A stretch of 64,000 nucleotides of DNA from assembly GCA_902574425.1 (NCBI GenBank), contig CACGNA010000001.1:62001-126000 (forward strand). The letters run 5' to 3'. This DNA comes from an uncultured Prochlorococcus sp. (GTDB lineage Bacteria; Cyanobacteriota; Cyanobacteriia; PCC-6307; Cyanobiaceae). Positions 8,951 through 20,051 of this stretch are shown one piece after another. How positions within the stretch are numbered: the first letter of the stretch is position 1; each line of letters begins with the position of its first letter. Below the pieces are notes generated by a model. That model was not told where the DNA came from. It ran no database searches and saw only the letters and a list, made by a program, of their open reading frames with translations. The position numbers and the translations under genes were made by a program.

Positions 8951-9202
8951 ATGAAGTCAGCCAGCCCTGAAAATGAATATATTCCTTTAAATCTCAGGAT
9001 TTCGGTGAGGAAGGATACTCTAAGGCTCATCTCAGAGATGGCTCAAGATATGGGAATAAGCATTAATGAAGTTTTTAGTTTTTTAGCAGAAGATTCTGTA
9101 ATTGATCTCGAATTACTCGAAGATATGCATCAAATTGAAATTCCAAATAAGTGCAGCCTTGATGACCTGAAAAACGCTATTCTTAAAAAAAGGCTTTGTT
9201 AG
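8951..9202 (+). CDS. Hypothetical small protein, possible ribbon-helix-helix-like
   Basis: 83 aa; IPLNLRISVRKDTLRLISEMAQDMGISINEVFSFL resembles a RHH N-terminus. Confidence 0.5.
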   Translation: MKSASPENEYIPLNLRISVRKDTLRLISEMAQDMGISINEVFSFLAEDSVIDLELLEDMHQIEIPNKCSLDDLKNAILKKRLC

Positions 9203-11004
9203 AATTTCTCAACTTTTCTATTTTTCCAGTCAGATTTATAACCACTTTTAACTAAAAAATCAGAAACCTTATTTAAATCACTTTTCTGAATACGCCATAA
9301 ATTATAAATCCCATATTCGCCCAATTTTTGATGATTAATTTTTGACCAATGAGGTTCTTGGGAAGAATAATCGTCTATAACAACCAATAAAAATTTGTAT
9401 TCATAATCAGGTTGATCCTTATAATTTTTTCGCCTGTCAGTATTTAGTCTTTCTGACAGGTTAATTAATCCTTCTTTAGTATTTGGCTCATAAAAAACTA
9501 TTTGTCTCGAATAATAATGTAAAGACGGTTTTCTTATCCCAATCATTGCTAGAGTTTCCCTCCCCTCACGAATACCTAAAATTAATTTTGAGATATTCCT
9601 TAAAGGTAATTGCCTTGAAGTATCTGCTAATTTTCTTATTGGCGACATCAAAAAAGATTGTCCAATTAGTAGCAAAATTTGAAGATAAAGAAAGATATCT
9701 TTGGATTTTAAAGAAAATAAAATTATTGCAAGAACTGTAAATAAAGAGAAAAATAATTTGGCTTTAAAAATTATCCCATAACTTATTAGATCAGATGCAA
9801 GATTAGGCATTTCAGGATCATTTATTGAAACTAACCAAATATTTGAGAAAAAGAATGCTATTGAGAGTCCAAACAAAATTAAAATATTAATAATCCATAA
9901 ATATACATAAGTTTTATTTCGATCTTTTAAGTTTATAAAGCTATTACTGATTAGAATTGCAGCTGCTGGAATTGCTGGTAACCAATAGCTTGGTAGTTTC
10001 GTAGCAGAAATACTAAAGAAGATTAAAACTGATGTTAACCAGCATAAAGAATACGTATAAAGGGTTTCAGAAACCTTCCAACTTTCTTTTAAACTTTTCG
10101 ATAAATCCCTAAAAGCTTCAAATACACCGTGATATAAAAAAGGGGTGAATGGTAATGAAGCCAATATCATTATGTAGAGAAAAAACCAGAACGGCTCTGC
10201 ATGATTATTGACAACTGATGTATATCTTTGAAAATTATGATAACCAAAAAAATTGTCCCAAAAAGGCTTTCCTTCTTTTATGAGTTCTAAGATATACCAT
10301 GGAATACTTATTAGAATTGTTATTAATAAACCTTTCTTAGGGTTTATCTTGCAAAGCAACCTTCTCCAATCTTTCTGAATAAATAAAAATAATGTAATAG
10401 TAAATGTTGCTAAAACAAATGCAACAGGTCCTTTAGTTAAAATTGCAAACCCCAAAAATACCCATGCTGAGATGCATTTATCATTATTCTCACTTGCCAT
10501 TCTTCTCCAAAATAAAAGCAGGCTAATTCCTAAAGTTCCAGTTAATAGAGAATCACTCACAGCAGTTCTACTCCAGATGATTATTAATGGAGACAGAGCA
10601 AAACCTAATGATGCAACTATTGGAGTGAGGAAAGACTTATCACCTTTCTGTGGCCAACAACACAAGGTATCTCCAATCATCAGCATTAAAAATAATGATC
10701 CTAAAGCTGAAGGAAGTCTGGCTGAGAGTGTCCCGAAACTATCCCAAATCTCATTTTTTGGTAATGAGTAAAAAAAACCCATTAGCCAATATATTAGTGG
10801 AGGCTTATCAAAACGGAAAATTCCATTGACTTTTGGAGTTAACCAATCCCCAGATTCACTCATTGCCCGCGCAGCAGCGGCAAATAAAGGTGGAGTTTCA
10901 TCCACCAGTCCTGTTTTCCCTAAATTTAAAATAAATAAAATGATCCCAGAAACTAAAACTATCAATAAGGTTATAATCCTTTTTTTTGAATGAAGAAGAA
11001 TCAT
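9199..11004 (-). CDS. ArnT/PMT-like lipid-linked sugar glycosyltransferase
   Basis: 601 aa; GLVDETPPLFAAAARAMSESGDWLTPKVNGIFRFDKPPLIYWLMG motif and multiple TM segments. Confidence 0.9.
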   Translation of the reverse strand: MILLHSKKRIITLLIVLVSGIILFILNLGKTGLVDETPPLFAAAARAMSESGDWLTPKVNGIFRFDKPPLIYWLMGFFYSLPKNEIWDSFGTLSARLPSALGSLFLMLMIGDTLCCWPQKGDKSFLTPIVASLGFALSPLIIIWSRTAVSDSLLTGTLGISLLLFWRRMASENNDKCISAWVFLGFAILTKGPVAFVLATFTITLFLFIQKDWRRLLCKINPKKGLLITILISIPWYILELIKEGKPFWDNFFGYHNFQRYTSVVNNHAEPFWFFLYIMILASLPFTPFLYHGVFEAFRDLSKSLKESWKVSETLYTYSLCWLTSVLIFFSISATKLPSYWLPAIPAAAILISNSFINLKDRNKTYVYLWIINILILFGLSIAFFFSNIWLVSINDPEMPNLASDLISYGIIFKAKLFFSLFTVLAIILFSLKSKDIFLYLQILLLIGQSFLMSPIRKLADTSRQLPLRNISKLILGIREGRETLAMIGIRKPSLHYYSRQIVFYEPNTKEGLINLSERLNTDRRKNYKDQPDYEYKFLLVVIDDYSSQEPHWSKINHQKLGEYGIYNLWRIQKSDLNKVSDFLVKSGYKSDWKNRKVEKF

Positions 11005-11018
11005 TTACTATATTAATT

Positions 11019-12095
11019 TTACTTATATTCGTTGATTACCTTATTAAGCCAGTTCATAACCTTGTTAGCAAATATATCTGTGGAAGCATTTTTTTCTACC
11101 CATTCTCTACAATTTTTACGCTTTATTTTTTCAATAATCTCTACATAGGAAAGAAGACTTTCTTTATCATCAGGATTGGCAAGATACCCTGTTTGCCCGT
11201 GCTGAATAATTTCACTAGGTCCTCCCCTTTTATAGGCTATAACTGGCACTCCACAAGCTAAAGCTTCAACAACAACGTTTCCATATGCCTCATTCCATTT
11301 CGGAGTATTTAGCAAAACTCTGCATTTGCCAAGTTCTTTTTGTAATTCATCAGTTGTTAAGAAACCCATCCAATCTATAGTTCCTTTAGGAAATGATTGT
11401 TCTATCTTTGAGGCGTAGGTCTCGTCTTCTATAACTCCCCAAACGTTTAGTTTTTCGCCAAGTTCATTTGCTGCAAAAACTGCATCCTCTAAACCTTTCT
11501 CCGGTGCAACTCTTCCAACCCAAGCCAAGGGTCCCTTCAATGAATCTTGGAAAATATAATTATCTAATTTAAAACCGTTCCCAATAATTGTTGGTTTTTT
11601 TATAAATGGATAATCACTAGCTTGTATTTTTGAATGAAAAGCAAAATTGTATGGATGTTTAGCATGTACCTTGGAGATTAAATTACTAATGACTAAACTT
11701 TCAGAACCCATACTAATAATATGTGCAATGGGTATCTCTACATTTAGAGTCATCCAAATAGGTAGCCAATCATAAGACATGTTCAACAATACATCTGCTT
11801 GTTTTGCGATATCTAATCCCTTTTCTAGCATTCCTGCTAGAAGTGAATTATCTGGGATACTTACAGGAGAATTGTAATTTTGATGCTGCCAACTAATTTG
11901 GTCTTGCCCTTCTACAACATGTAATTTTGCTTTTTCATTACTATCATTTAATTTAGATTTTTTGGGAGCTATCACATCTACCGAGTGACCTAAAGAAAGC
12001 AAACCTGACACTAAGGAATTCAAAGTTAATTCAACCCCTCCACCTTTGCCGCTTCCCAGAAAACCTATTGGAGTACTAATCAAAACTATACGCAT
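11019..12095 (-). CDS. Glycosyltransferase family 4 protein
   Basis: GSGKGGGVELTLNSLVSGL, WVGRVAPEKGLEDAV, EAYGNVVVEALACGVPVIAYKRGGPSEII. Confidence 0.92.
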   Translation of the reverse strand: MRIVLISTPIGFLGSGKGGGVELTLNSLVSGLLSLGHSVDVIAPKKSKLNDSNEKAKLHVVEGQDQISWQHQNYNSPVSIPDNSLLAGMLEKGLDIAKQADVLLNMSYDWLPIWMTLNVEIPIAHIISMGSESLVISNLISKVHAKHPYNFAFHSKIQASDYPFIKKPTIIGNGFKLDNYIFQDSLKGPLAWVGRVAPEKGLEDAVFAANELGEKLNVWGVIEDETYASKIEQSFPKGTIDWMGFLTTDELQKELGKCRVLLNTPKWNEAYGNVVVEALACGVPVIAYKRGGPSEIIQHGQTGYLANPDDKESLLSYVEIIEKIKRKNCREWVEKNASTDIFANKVMNWLNKVINEYK

Positions 12096-12127
12096 TATTT
12101 AGACTGTTTTAAAAATCAAGAATCCAA

Positions 12128-13069
12128 TTAAATAGTAGTGTCTTTGAATTTTTTTTCCCATAAAGACCTTCTCTGGCTAACAAAAAATACTGATATAAGA
12201 ACAAAAACGACTCCTATCCATTGCACAAAAGTAAGTCTTTCATCTAACCAAACACCTCCACTGAGGAGAGCAAATACAGGTGTTAAGAATGCAAGGGTAC
12301 TAAATCCAGTTATTTCTTTACTATTAGCGAAGTAGAAAAACAATCCATAAGCTACAGCTCCTCCAAAGACACTTGCGAATGACATGAGCCCCCAATCAAA
12401 TATTGACCAATTTGGGATTATTTGAAAATTTGATTGTAAGCAATGCTTAATGATTAAGGGCACACTCCCTAGAACCATATGCCATCCCGTAACTGCAACA
12501 GGATCACTTTTAGTACAGGTGAACCTAATTAAAATTGTTCCTAGTGCCATAGCTAAAGAAGCTGCAAGCATCCAAAGTTCACCAAAGTTAAAAGCTATAT
12601 CATTCATAGACTTATCAGACAATAACCACCAATTTTCTAAAAATTCTTGTGGTACGCCTAAAAATACTATTCCTCCCAAGCCAAAAAGTAAGCCTAACCA
12701 TCCAATTGGATTAATTAAATTTCCAAATATGGCCCTTGCTAAAATCGCTACCAAAAGTGGCTGAGAATCAATCAATACAGAGCCAAGACCTGCTCCAGTT
12801 TTTCCTATGCCATAAGTTAAAAACAACTGAAAGAAAGTGGCATCGACAATTGTAAACACAAAAAACCACTTCAAATCGCACTTATAAATTTTCAAATCTC
12901 TTTTAAACAAATATGTTGTTATAAGAACAAGAATCCCTGCAGGAAGTAACCTTAAAGAAGCAACAAACTCTGGCCCAGCACTAGATACTAAGGGAGTCAT
13001 GGCCGCCATCGAAGTACCCCAAAGAGCAAAAGGGAGTATCATTAAAAACCAATTTAGGATTGAATTCAT
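12128..13069 (-). CDS. DMT superfamily EamA-type transporter
   Basis: 313 aa, about 10 TM segments, paired EamA repeats. Confidence 0.88.
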   Translation of the reverse strand: MNSILNWFLMILPFALWGTSMAAMTPLVSSAGPEFVASLRLLPAGILVLITTYLFKRDLKIYKCDLKWFFVFTIVDATFFQLFLTYGIGKTGAGLGSVLIDSQPLLVAILARAIFGNLINPIGWLGLLFGLGGIVFLGVPQEFLENWWLLSDKSMNDIAFNFGELWMLAASLAMALGTILIRFTCTKSDPVAVTGWHMVLGSVPLIIKHCLQSNFQIIPNWSIFDWGLMSFASVFGGAVAYGLFFYFANSKEITGFSTLAFLTPVFALLSGGVWLDERLTFVQWIGVVFVLISVFFVSQRRSLWEKKFKDTTI

Positions 13070-13120
13070 TAGGTCTGCTGATAGTCTTTTTAAAGTAGTT
13101 TTATGTTTTACCTTAAAATA

Positions 13121-13930
13121 ATGATTTGGCCTTTTAGACGAAAGTCAAAAAAAAGAATGGCTCGTATAGTAATTGATGAGCCTATTACTAGTTCAACAAG
13201 GGTTTCTGTCCTTAAAGCTCTTAAACAAATTGAGGATAGAGAGTTTCCTGCATTAATCGTGAGAATTGATTCGCCAGGAGGCACTGTTGGTGATAGCCAA
13301 GAAATATACTCTGCTATTAAAAGACTAAAAGATACAGGATGTAAAGTCATTGCTAGTTTTGGGAACATATCGGCATCTGGAGGTGTTTACATTGGTGTTG
13401 CATCTGACAAAATAGTTGCGAATCCTGGTACAATTACAGGATCTATTGGTGTGATTATAAGAGGAAATAATTTATCTGAATTATTAGATAAAATTGGTAT
13501 AAAATTCGAAACTGTTAAAAGCGGTGTCTTTAAGGATATACTTTCTCCAGATAAAGCTTTAAGTGAGGAGGGTAGAAGACTACTTCAAGGCCTGATAGAT
13601 GAAAGCTACAAACAATTTACTGAGGCTGTTGCTGAGGGAAGAAATTTATCTGTTGAAGAAGTTAGAAAATTTGCCGATGGAAGAATTTTTACGGGATCGC
13701 AGGCAAAAACATTAGGTCTTGTTGATGAAGTTGGAGATGAATTCGTGGCAAGAGAACTTGCTGCAAAGATGGTTAATATTGATCCAAAAATTCAGCCCTT
13801 AACATTTGGGAAGAAAAAAAAGAAAATCCTTGGACTAATTCCTGGAAGTAAAATTATTGAAAAAGTTATTAATACTATCTTTTTTGAGATTGATTCATCG
13901 AATAAAATGCTTTGGTTATATAAGCCTTAA
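13121..13930 (+). CDS. sppA: Signal peptide peptidase SppA (S49 family)
   Basis: RIDSPGGTVGDSQEIYSAI and GNISASGGVYIGVASDKIVANPGTITGSIGVI; probable start MIWPFRRKS at 13121 (track start is 13103). Confidence 0.92.
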   Translation: MIWPFRRKSKKRMARIVIDEPITSSTRVSVLKALKQIEDREFPALIVRIDSPGGTVGDSQEIYSAIKRLKDTGCKVIASFGNISASGGVYIGVASDKIVANPGTITGSIGVIIRGNNLSELLDKIGIKFETVKSGVFKDILSPDKALSEEGRRLLQGLIDESYKQFTEAVAEGRNLSVEEVRKFADGRIFTGSQAKTLGLVDEVGDEFVARELAAKMVNIDPKIQPLTFGKKKKKILGLIPGSKIIEKVINTIFFEIDSSNKMLWLYKP

Positions 13931-13936
13931 ATCAAT

Positions 13937-14320
13937 ATGCCTGAAAAAATGAAAGATAATTATAAAATCACATTTATTAGAGGAGCTACAACAGCATCCG
14001 GCAATTCTGTAAAAGGAATAGAAGATGCTGTTATAGAACTCATAGATGAATTAATTAAACGCAACAAGCTTATTAAGAAGAACTTATTATCAATTACATT
14101 CACCTCTACCAAAGATTTGGATGCATGTTTCCCTGCTTCAATCGCAAGGAAATGTAATGAACTTGATTCAGTAGCATTTTTAGACGTTCAACAAATGTAT
14201 GTCTCAAATGATGTTGATTTTTGTATAAGAATTTTGGCACAAGTCTTATTACCATCAAATTACCCCGTAAATCATCCTTATTTAAGGGGCGCTTCAAAAT
14301 TAAGACCTGATAGATGTTAA
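13937..14320 (+). CDS. aroH: Chorismate mutase, AroH type
   Basis: 127 aa; ITFIRGATTASGNSVKGIEDAV, LSITFTSTKDLDACFPA, HPYLRGASKLRPD. Confidence 0.92.
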   Translation: MPEKMKDNYKITFIRGATTASGNSVKGIEDAVIELIDELIKRNKLIKKNLLSITFTSTKDLDACFPASIARKCNELDSVAFLDVQQMYVSNDVDFCIRILAQVLLPSNYPVNHPYLRGASKLRPDRC

Positions 14321-14389
14321 TCTTAGTTAAACAATTTTCCATATAAATCTGGATAGACCTAATTAATCCTTTAAAAATTTATTTAATCA

Positions 14390-14965
14390 ATGTTAAAAAC
14401 AAAGAAACTTGCTTTAAATTTTAAAATTTTTAGATTTTTTCTTATTCCTACAATTTTATTTTCAACTCAGTTCTTTAGTAACAGTCAAGATGCCAAAGCA
14501 GGTTTGGAATTTCAATGGGATCAAGACTCTGGACATAGAAGATTAAAGTGGTTTCAAAAAGAAAATAAAAAACGATTTAGGAATAAAATTTATTTTTTCT
14601 TGAGGCCATCTGATAGAAAAACTGATCTTTTAAAAATAAATTTAACCAACCCTAAACCCTTTAAAGCAAAACTGAATAAAGAAAAAATTAGTCTTTGCAA
14701 GGTAAGAATAGGCGGTTTTGAAGATCGCACTAAATGCCTAGAAGATATTCCAGCCGATATTGAAATTAATACCGATAAATCATACATATATTCAATCAAT
14801 ATTTACCCCTACAGTCCTCTTCCTTCAAGTAAAGATAATTATGCAATTGTTTTAAAAATCATGAATCCAAAAAAATCAGGACTTTATCAATTTCATTCCT
14901 ATGGACAGCCTAAAGGCAAATCAGTTTCAAGTTATTTAGGAAGCTGGACCATAGTGATCGATTAA
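14390..14965 (+). CDS. DUF2808 family secreted protein
   Basis: Signal-like N-terminus; LEFQWDQDSGHRRLKWFQKENKKRFRNKIYFFLRPSDRK. Confidence 0.75.
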   Translation: MLKTKKLALNFKIFRFFLIPTILFSTQFFSNSQDAKAGLEFQWDQDSGHRRLKWFQKENKKRFRNKIYFFLRPSDRKTDLLKINLTNPKPFKAKLNKEKISLCKVRIGGFEDRTKCLEDIPADIEINTDKSYIYSINIYPYSPLPSSKDNYAIVLKIMNPKKSGLYQFHSYGQPKGKSVSSYLGSWTIVID

Positions 14966-14995
14966 ATGATAAATTAATTAAGGATAATAAAACAA

Positions 14996-15133
14996 ATGAC
15001 TAAAAGAACTTTTGGCGGAACTTCAAGAAAAAGAAAACGTGTATCAGGGTTTAGAGTAAGAATGCGTTCTCATACTGGTAGAAGAGTTATAAAAAGCAGA
15101 AGACAAAAAGGTAGAGAAAGAATAGCTGTCTAA
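14996..15133 (+). CDS. rpmH: 50S ribosomal protein L34
   Basis: 45 aa ORF missed by the track: [45 protein letters not shown]. Confidence 0.97.
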
Positions 15134-15145
15134 CTCAACATCAAA

Positions 15146-15532
15146 ATGTCCTTACCTAAAGATATGCGTTTAAAAGGTCATAGGACTTTTAATTATATTC
15201 ATAAAAATTCCAAAAAATATCATGGGAAATTAATGACATTTAAAGTAGCAAGATCAAATCCTGAAATCCTCTCATCCCATAAAATCACAAATATCTCAAA
15301 CAAATTTAGGGTTGCAATTGCTATTAGCAAAAAAGTTTCAAAAAAAGCTGTCGATAGAAACAAAATAAGAAGAATCCTGCAAGAGTGGTTAATAACAAAT
15401 TTTCAAAAAATTAATAACCACAAACCTTATTGGTTACTTGTTAACCTTAAATTCGGAGATTTCTGCAATGATAAAAATAGACTTTTGGAGGAATTTCAAA
15501 ACTTAATGTTCCAATCCCGTCTAATCAAATGA
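15146..15532 (+). CDS. rnpA: Ribonuclease P protein component
   Basis: KFRVAIAISKKVSKKAVDRNKIRRILQEW; adjacent to rpmH. Confidence 0.95.
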   Translation: MSLPKDMRLKGHRTFNYIHKNSKKYHGKLMTFKVARSNPEILSSHKITNISNKFRVAIAISKKVSKKAVDRNKIRRILQEWLITNFQKINNHKPYWLLVNLKFGDFCNDKNRLLEEFQNLMFQSRLIK

Positions 15533-15942
15533 TTAACATCAACGAAGAAACCTTTTACGAAGGTGGTCCTGCAAAAAGTGATTTAATAATAAATCTACTA
15601 GCGGGTATAACTATTCTTGGTTTGCCATTTACCTTTGCAGCAATAGTTAGAGCATTATGGTTGAGATATAAAATTACAAACAAAAGAATTACAATAGATG
15701 GCGGATGGTTTGGTAAAAACAAAACACAAGTTTCATTAAGTAACATTGAAGAAATCAGATCTATCCCAAGGGGATTCGGATCATATGGTGATATGGTTCT
15801 TATTCTTAATGACGGATCAAAGGTTGAAATGAAATCATTACCTCTATTCAGAGAAAAGCAAAAATTTATTGAAGAAAATATAAATAAAAGATCGCAAATC
15901 CCAAATCTCAACGAGGTAGAAGGATTTGCTACTAAATCCTAA
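15529..15942 (+). CDS. PH domain-containing (bPH2-type) membrane protein
   Basis: LWLRYKITNKRITIDGGWFGKNKTQVSLSNIEEIRSIPRGFGSYGDMVLIL; between rnpA and yidC. Confidence 0.8.
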   Translation: MININEETFYEGGPAKSDLIINLLAGITILGLPFTFAAIVRALWLRYKITNKRITIDGGWFGKNKTQVSLSNIEEIRSIPRGFGSYGDMVLILNDGSKVEMKSLPLFREKQKFIEENINKRSQIPNLNEVEGFATKS

Positions 15943-16014
15943 ATAAATTAATTACAAAAACCTTTTTATCCTGTAAAATAAAATGTCTAGTAAAATTACA
16001 CTCTCTTTAATATC

Positions 16015-17157
16015 GTGATAGGGTTCATTTCTGAAAAACTACTTATCCCTATACTAGATTTTTTCTACGGTTTAGTACCTAGTTATGGTTTAGCGATTGT
16101 TGCATTAACAGTTGTAATTAGGATCGCACTTTTCCCTTTAAGCGCTGGTTCCATTAGAAGTGCAAGAAGGATGAAGATTGCCCAACCAGTAATGCAAAAA
16201 AAGCAAGCAGAAATAAAATCTAAGTTTTCAGGTGATCCAAAGAAACAGCAAGAAGAATTAGGAAAACTAATGAATGAGTTTGGCAGTCCTCTCGCAGGTT
16301 GCCTTCCATTGATTGTGCAAATGCCTGTTCTATTTGCATTGTTTGCAACCTTAAGAGGCTCACCATTCGCTGATGTGCCTTACAACATAAATCTTAAGGT
16401 CGTTCCACAGGATCAAATTGCAGCGATAGATCCAAAACCTTATAAATCACCAAGACACTCTATATTCATTACAGAAAAATCACATTTTCCTGTAATAGCT
16501 ACAATTCCTAATGGAACAAAATTAGGAACAGAAGAATCAATCAAAATAAATTTGCAAACAACGAATGGCAATAGCTATTCTGAAGTTTTATCTAAATACG
16601 ATAATGGATCAAAATTTCTGCCTACTTGGAAGGTATCAAAAGGATCCGAAAATCTAAAAGTTTCTCAGGACGGTATAGTAACTGCTATAAAACCTGGTGA
16701 TGCAACAATTGAAGCAAAAATTCCTGGTCTAGCTGCAAAAAGTGGATTTCTATTTATTAAAGCTCTCGGACAAGTTGGTTTTTATGTAGACGGGGCTATT
16801 AATTGGGATATTGCTACACTTGTTGGTGCCTTTGGATTAACCCTACTTCTCTCTCAAGTTTTATCTAGTCAGGGGATGCCAGCAAATCCACAGCAATCAA
16901 CAGCTAACAAAATTACACCAGTCATGATTACTGGTATGTTTCTGTTTTTCCCACTACCAGCAGGAGTATTACTATATATGGTTGTAGCCAATATATTTCA
17001 AGCATTTCAGACTTTTCTTCTTAATAAAGAAGCTCTTCCTGAGAATCTACAGAAAATTTTGGATCAACAATTATTGGCCAAAGATGCTGTAATAACAACT
17101 TCTGCTTCAACCATCTCAGATAAAAGATTACCTTTTGAACCTAATAGTAAAAAATAG
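16015..17157 (+). CDS. yidC: Membrane protein insertase YidC/Oxa1 (GTG start)
   Basis: [53 protein letters not shown]. Confidence 0.95.
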   Translation: MIGFISEKLLIPILDFFYGLVPSYGLAIVALTVVIRIALFPLSAGSIRSARRMKIAQPVMQKKQAEIKSKFSGDPKKQQEELGKLMNEFGSPLAGCLPLIVQMPVLFALFATLRGSPFADVPYNINLKVVPQDQIAAIDPKPYKSPRHSIFITEKSHFPVIATIPNGTKLGTEESIKINLQTTNGNSYSEVLSKYDNGSKFLPTWKVSKGSENLKVSQDGIVTAIKPGDATIEAKIPGLAAKSGFLFIKALGQVGFYVDGAINWDIATLVGAFGLTLLLSQVLSSQGMPANPQQSTANKITPVMITGMFLFFPLPAGVLLYMVVANIFQAFQTFLLNKEALPENLQKILDQQLLAKDAVITTSASTISDKRLPFEPNSKK

Positions 17158-17172
17158 TCTTAATTTTAGATA

Positions 17173-18639
17173 ATGAATTCTTGGTGTAGAAATTTAGAAT
17201 TACTTATAAAATCAAGAACTTCATTAATTTGGATAAGGACTAAAGAAGAGGAAAGATTAGAAAAATTAGTATATTTCTCTTGTGAAAGATTAAATATAAA
17301 AAGATTCGTTTGCTGGGATTGTGTTAGTGGCATTAAAGGATTAATAAATGAAGCTGGTAAATTTTCTAACAATCCGCTAGGAGTGCTTAATTGGCTTAAG
17401 GAACAAAGTTCTGAAGTTTCAACAGTTTTATTAGTAAAAGATTTTCATAAATTTTATGATGACCCATCTATTAATAGGACTATTAAGGAACTATCTTCAG
17501 CGCTTAAGGAAACCAGCCATAATTTAATTATTAGTTCTCATCTATTTCCCTCATCAGAAGATCTTGATGAATTAATGACAATTGTAAACTTACCTTTACC
17601 TGATCAAAAAGAGTTGAAAAATATAATAAAGAAAATTGCTATAAATACTAATTCAAATCTTGAAGAACAAGATTTAAACGAACTTTCTATAGCTTCAAGT
17701 GGATTAACTGAAATAAAAGTAAAGCAAGTCACGGCAAAGGCCCTTGCTCAAAGAGGCAAAATTAGTAAAGAAGATATTAAAGATATTCTTGAAGAGAAAA
17801 AACAAGTTATCGCCAGAAGTGAAATTTTAGAATTTTTTGAAGCCAAATCAAGTCAAGATGATATTGGTGGTTTAAATGTTTTAAAAGTTTGGCTTAATCA
17901 AAGATATAGGGCCTTTTCTAAAGAAGCTAGAGATTATGGACTACCTATTCCAAAAGGAGTCTTACTTGTAGGGGCGCAAGGAACAGGTAAATCACTTACT
18001 GCAAAATCAATTTCCAAGAGTTGGTCGATGCCTCTTCTTAGATTAGATGTTGGAAGACTATTTTCTAGCCTTGTTGGTTCAAGCGAGGCAAGAACAAGAG
18101 AAACAATATCGAGAGCTGAGGCCATGTCACCTTGTATTCTTTGGATCGATGAAATCGATAAGGGCTTTGGTGGCGATGCTAGAAGTGATGGAGGAACAAG
18201 TCAAAGGGTTTTGGCAAGTTTATTAACTTGGATGGCTGAAAAAGAATCCGCCGTATTTGTAATTGCCACCGCTAATGCTATAGATAAGCTTCCTGCTGAA
18301 TTATTAAGAAAAGGTAGATTTGATGAGATATTTTTCCTTGATTTACCAAATTCTGAAGAAAGATTAAGCATTCTGGATTTGCACTTAAAAAAAAGAAGAC
18401 CAACTTACAGTTTCCCTCTTTCTACTATTATTGATAGAACAGATGGATTCTCAGGTGCAGAACTTGAACAAGCAGTAATAGAGGGTATGCATATTTCATT
18501 CTCTGAAAATAGAGAGCTTATGGAGAAAGATTTAATAAAGGCAGTTTCTGAATTAGTCCCTCTATCCAGAACAGCTAAAGAGCAAATTGATTTACTAAAA
18601 GAATGGTCATCTACTGGACGTGCTCGTTCTGCGTCGTAA
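17173..18639 (+). CDS. ycf46: AAA ATPase, Ycf46-like
   Basis: 488 aa; GVLLVGAQGTGKSLTAKSIS, PCILWIDEIDKGFGG, FVIATANAIDKLPAELLRKGRFDEIFFLDLP. Confidence 0.92.
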   Translation: MNSWCRNLELLIKSRTSLIWIRTKEEERLEKLVYFSCERLNIKRFVCWDCVSGIKGLINEAGKFSNNPLGVLNWLKEQSSEVSTVLLVKDFHKFYDDPSINRTIKELSSALKETSHNLIISSHLFPSSEDLDELMTIVNLPLPDQKELKNIIKKIAINTNSNLEEQDLNELSIASSGLTEIKVKQVTAKALAQRGKISKEDIKDILEEKKQVIARSEILEFFEAKSSQDDIGGLNVLKVWLNQRYRAFSKEARDYGLPIPKGVLLVGAQGTGKSLTAKSISKSWSMPLLRLDVGRLFSSLVGSSEARTRETISRAEAMSPCILWIDEIDKGFGGDARSDGGTSQRVLASLLTWMAEKESAVFVIATANAIDKLPAELLRKGRFDEIFFLDLPNSEERLSILDLHLKKRRPTYSFPLSTIIDRTDGFSGAELEQAVIEGMHISFSENRELMEKDLIKAVSELVPLSRTAKEQIDLLKEWSSTGRARSAS

Positions 18640-18764
18640 TTAAAGTTCTATTCATTAAAAATGTTTTATAAGTTAGGAATCATTAATTTAGTTAATTTTT
18701 CATCAAAAATCCCAAAAAATCAATTGAGATTAACTATCTTAATTAAGGTATAAAAAAAAAAAGA

Positions 18765-20042
18765 GTGTTAGATCAAAAATTAATAAGAGAAAATCCAACA
18801 TCTGTTGAAGAGAATTTATCCTTAAGAGGAAAAGTTTATAAGATATCCCACATACACGAATTAACTGTAAAAAAAAAAGAAATTGATATAGAAATATCCA
18901 GTCTCCAATCTGAAAGTAAAAAATTAAGCAAATCAATCGGTCAAGTAATTGGGGAATCGCAAAATAATAATTCACAAGAATTAAATAAATTAAAGAAAAA
19001 GGGCAACGAATACAGACTGAAAATTTCTGAACTTGAAGAGAAAAAAAGATTATTAGATAAACAAGTAGATAATGAGATTTATAATTTGCCAAATTTCCCT
19101 AGCAAAGATGCACCTATTGGAAAAGATGAAAGTGAAAATGTACAAATAAAAACTTGGGGAGATCCTTTAAAAAAAGAGAATCTTAAATCTCATTGGGAGA
19201 TAGGCGAAAGTCTTAATCTTTTTGAGTCTGTCAAATCAACTAAAATATCAAAAAGTCGTTTTATTACACTTATTGGTAATGGGGCCAGATTAGAGAGAGC
19301 ATTAATAAATTTTATGCTCGACATGCATACTAGCAATGGTTATTTAGAGTTAATGCCTCCAGCTTTAGTGAATTCAGAAAGTCTTACCGGATCTGGTCAA
19401 TTACCTAAATTTTCAAATGAAAGTTTTAAGTGCTCTAATGACGACATGTGGCTTTCTCCCACTGCTGAAGTTCCACTAACTGCTTTCCATAGAAATGAGA
19501 TTATTGATGCTCAGAAGTTACCTATTAAGTATGTTGCATATAGTCCATGTTTTAGGAGAGAAGCTGGAAGTTATGGAAGGGATACTAAAGGTTTAATAAG
19601 ACTTCATCAATTTAATAAGGTTGAGCTCTATTGGTTTTGTGATCCAAGTAAATCTTTAGAAGCTCATAAAAAGATTACTTCTGATGCAGAAAGCATTTTA
19701 AAAAAGCTCAACTTACCTTACAGATTAGTAGATATTTGTACTGGAGATTTAGGTTTTTCCTCTAGTAGAACATTTGATCTTGAAGTCTGGCTCCCAAGTA
19801 GTAAATGTTATAGAGAAATTTCAAGTTGCAGTAACTGCCTTGACTTTCAAGCGCGTAGATCATCAATAAGATCAAAAGTTGATAAAAAAAATACATATTT
19901 ACATACCTTAAATGGCAGTGGGCTTGCTGTTGGAAGAACAATGGCCGCTATTCTTGAGAATGGTCAACAAACAGATGGCAGCGTTAAGATTCCAGATGTT
20001 CTAGTTCCATATTTTGGATCAAATTTTTTAAAAACTGCTTAA
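18765..20042 (+). CDS. serS: Seryl-tRNA synthetase (GTG start)
   Basis: [64 protein letters not shown]. Confidence 0.98.
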   Translation: MLDQKLIRENPTSVEENLSLRGKVYKISHIHELTVKKKEIDIEISSLQSESKKLSKSIGQVIGESQNNNSQELNKLKKKGNEYRLKISELEEKKRLLDKQVDNEIYNLPNFPSKDAPIGKDESENVQIKTWGDPLKKENLKSHWEIGESLNLFESVKSTKISKSRFITLIGNGARLERALINFMLDMHTSNGYLELMPPALVNSESLTGSGQLPKFSNESFKCSNDDMWLSPTAEVPLTAFHRNEIIDAQKLPIKYVAYSPCFRREAGSYGRDTKGLIRLHQFNKVELYWFCDPSKSLEAHKKITSDAESILKKLNLPYRLVDICTGDLGFSSSRTFDLEVWLPSSKCYREISSCSNCLDFQARRSSIRSKVDKKNTYLHTLNGSGLAVGRTMAAILENGQQTDGSVKIPDVLVPYFGSNFLKTA

Positions 20043-20051
20043 TATAAAAGA

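Noticed and set aside
9483-11261. Plus-strand ORFs at 9483, 10472 and 10986
   Set aside because: Shadow ORFs opposite ArnT-like and GT4 genes; no family signatures.
18752-18762. A11 run directly upstream of serS
   Set aside because: Long A runs are common in this AT-rich genome and it is outside the coding frame; unlike the G11 tract it needs no special explanation.
18739-19092. 117-aa minus-strand ORF
   Set aside because: Fully antisense to serS 5' coding region; Leu/Phe-rich translation caused by the Lys/Glu-rich coiled coil on the other strand.
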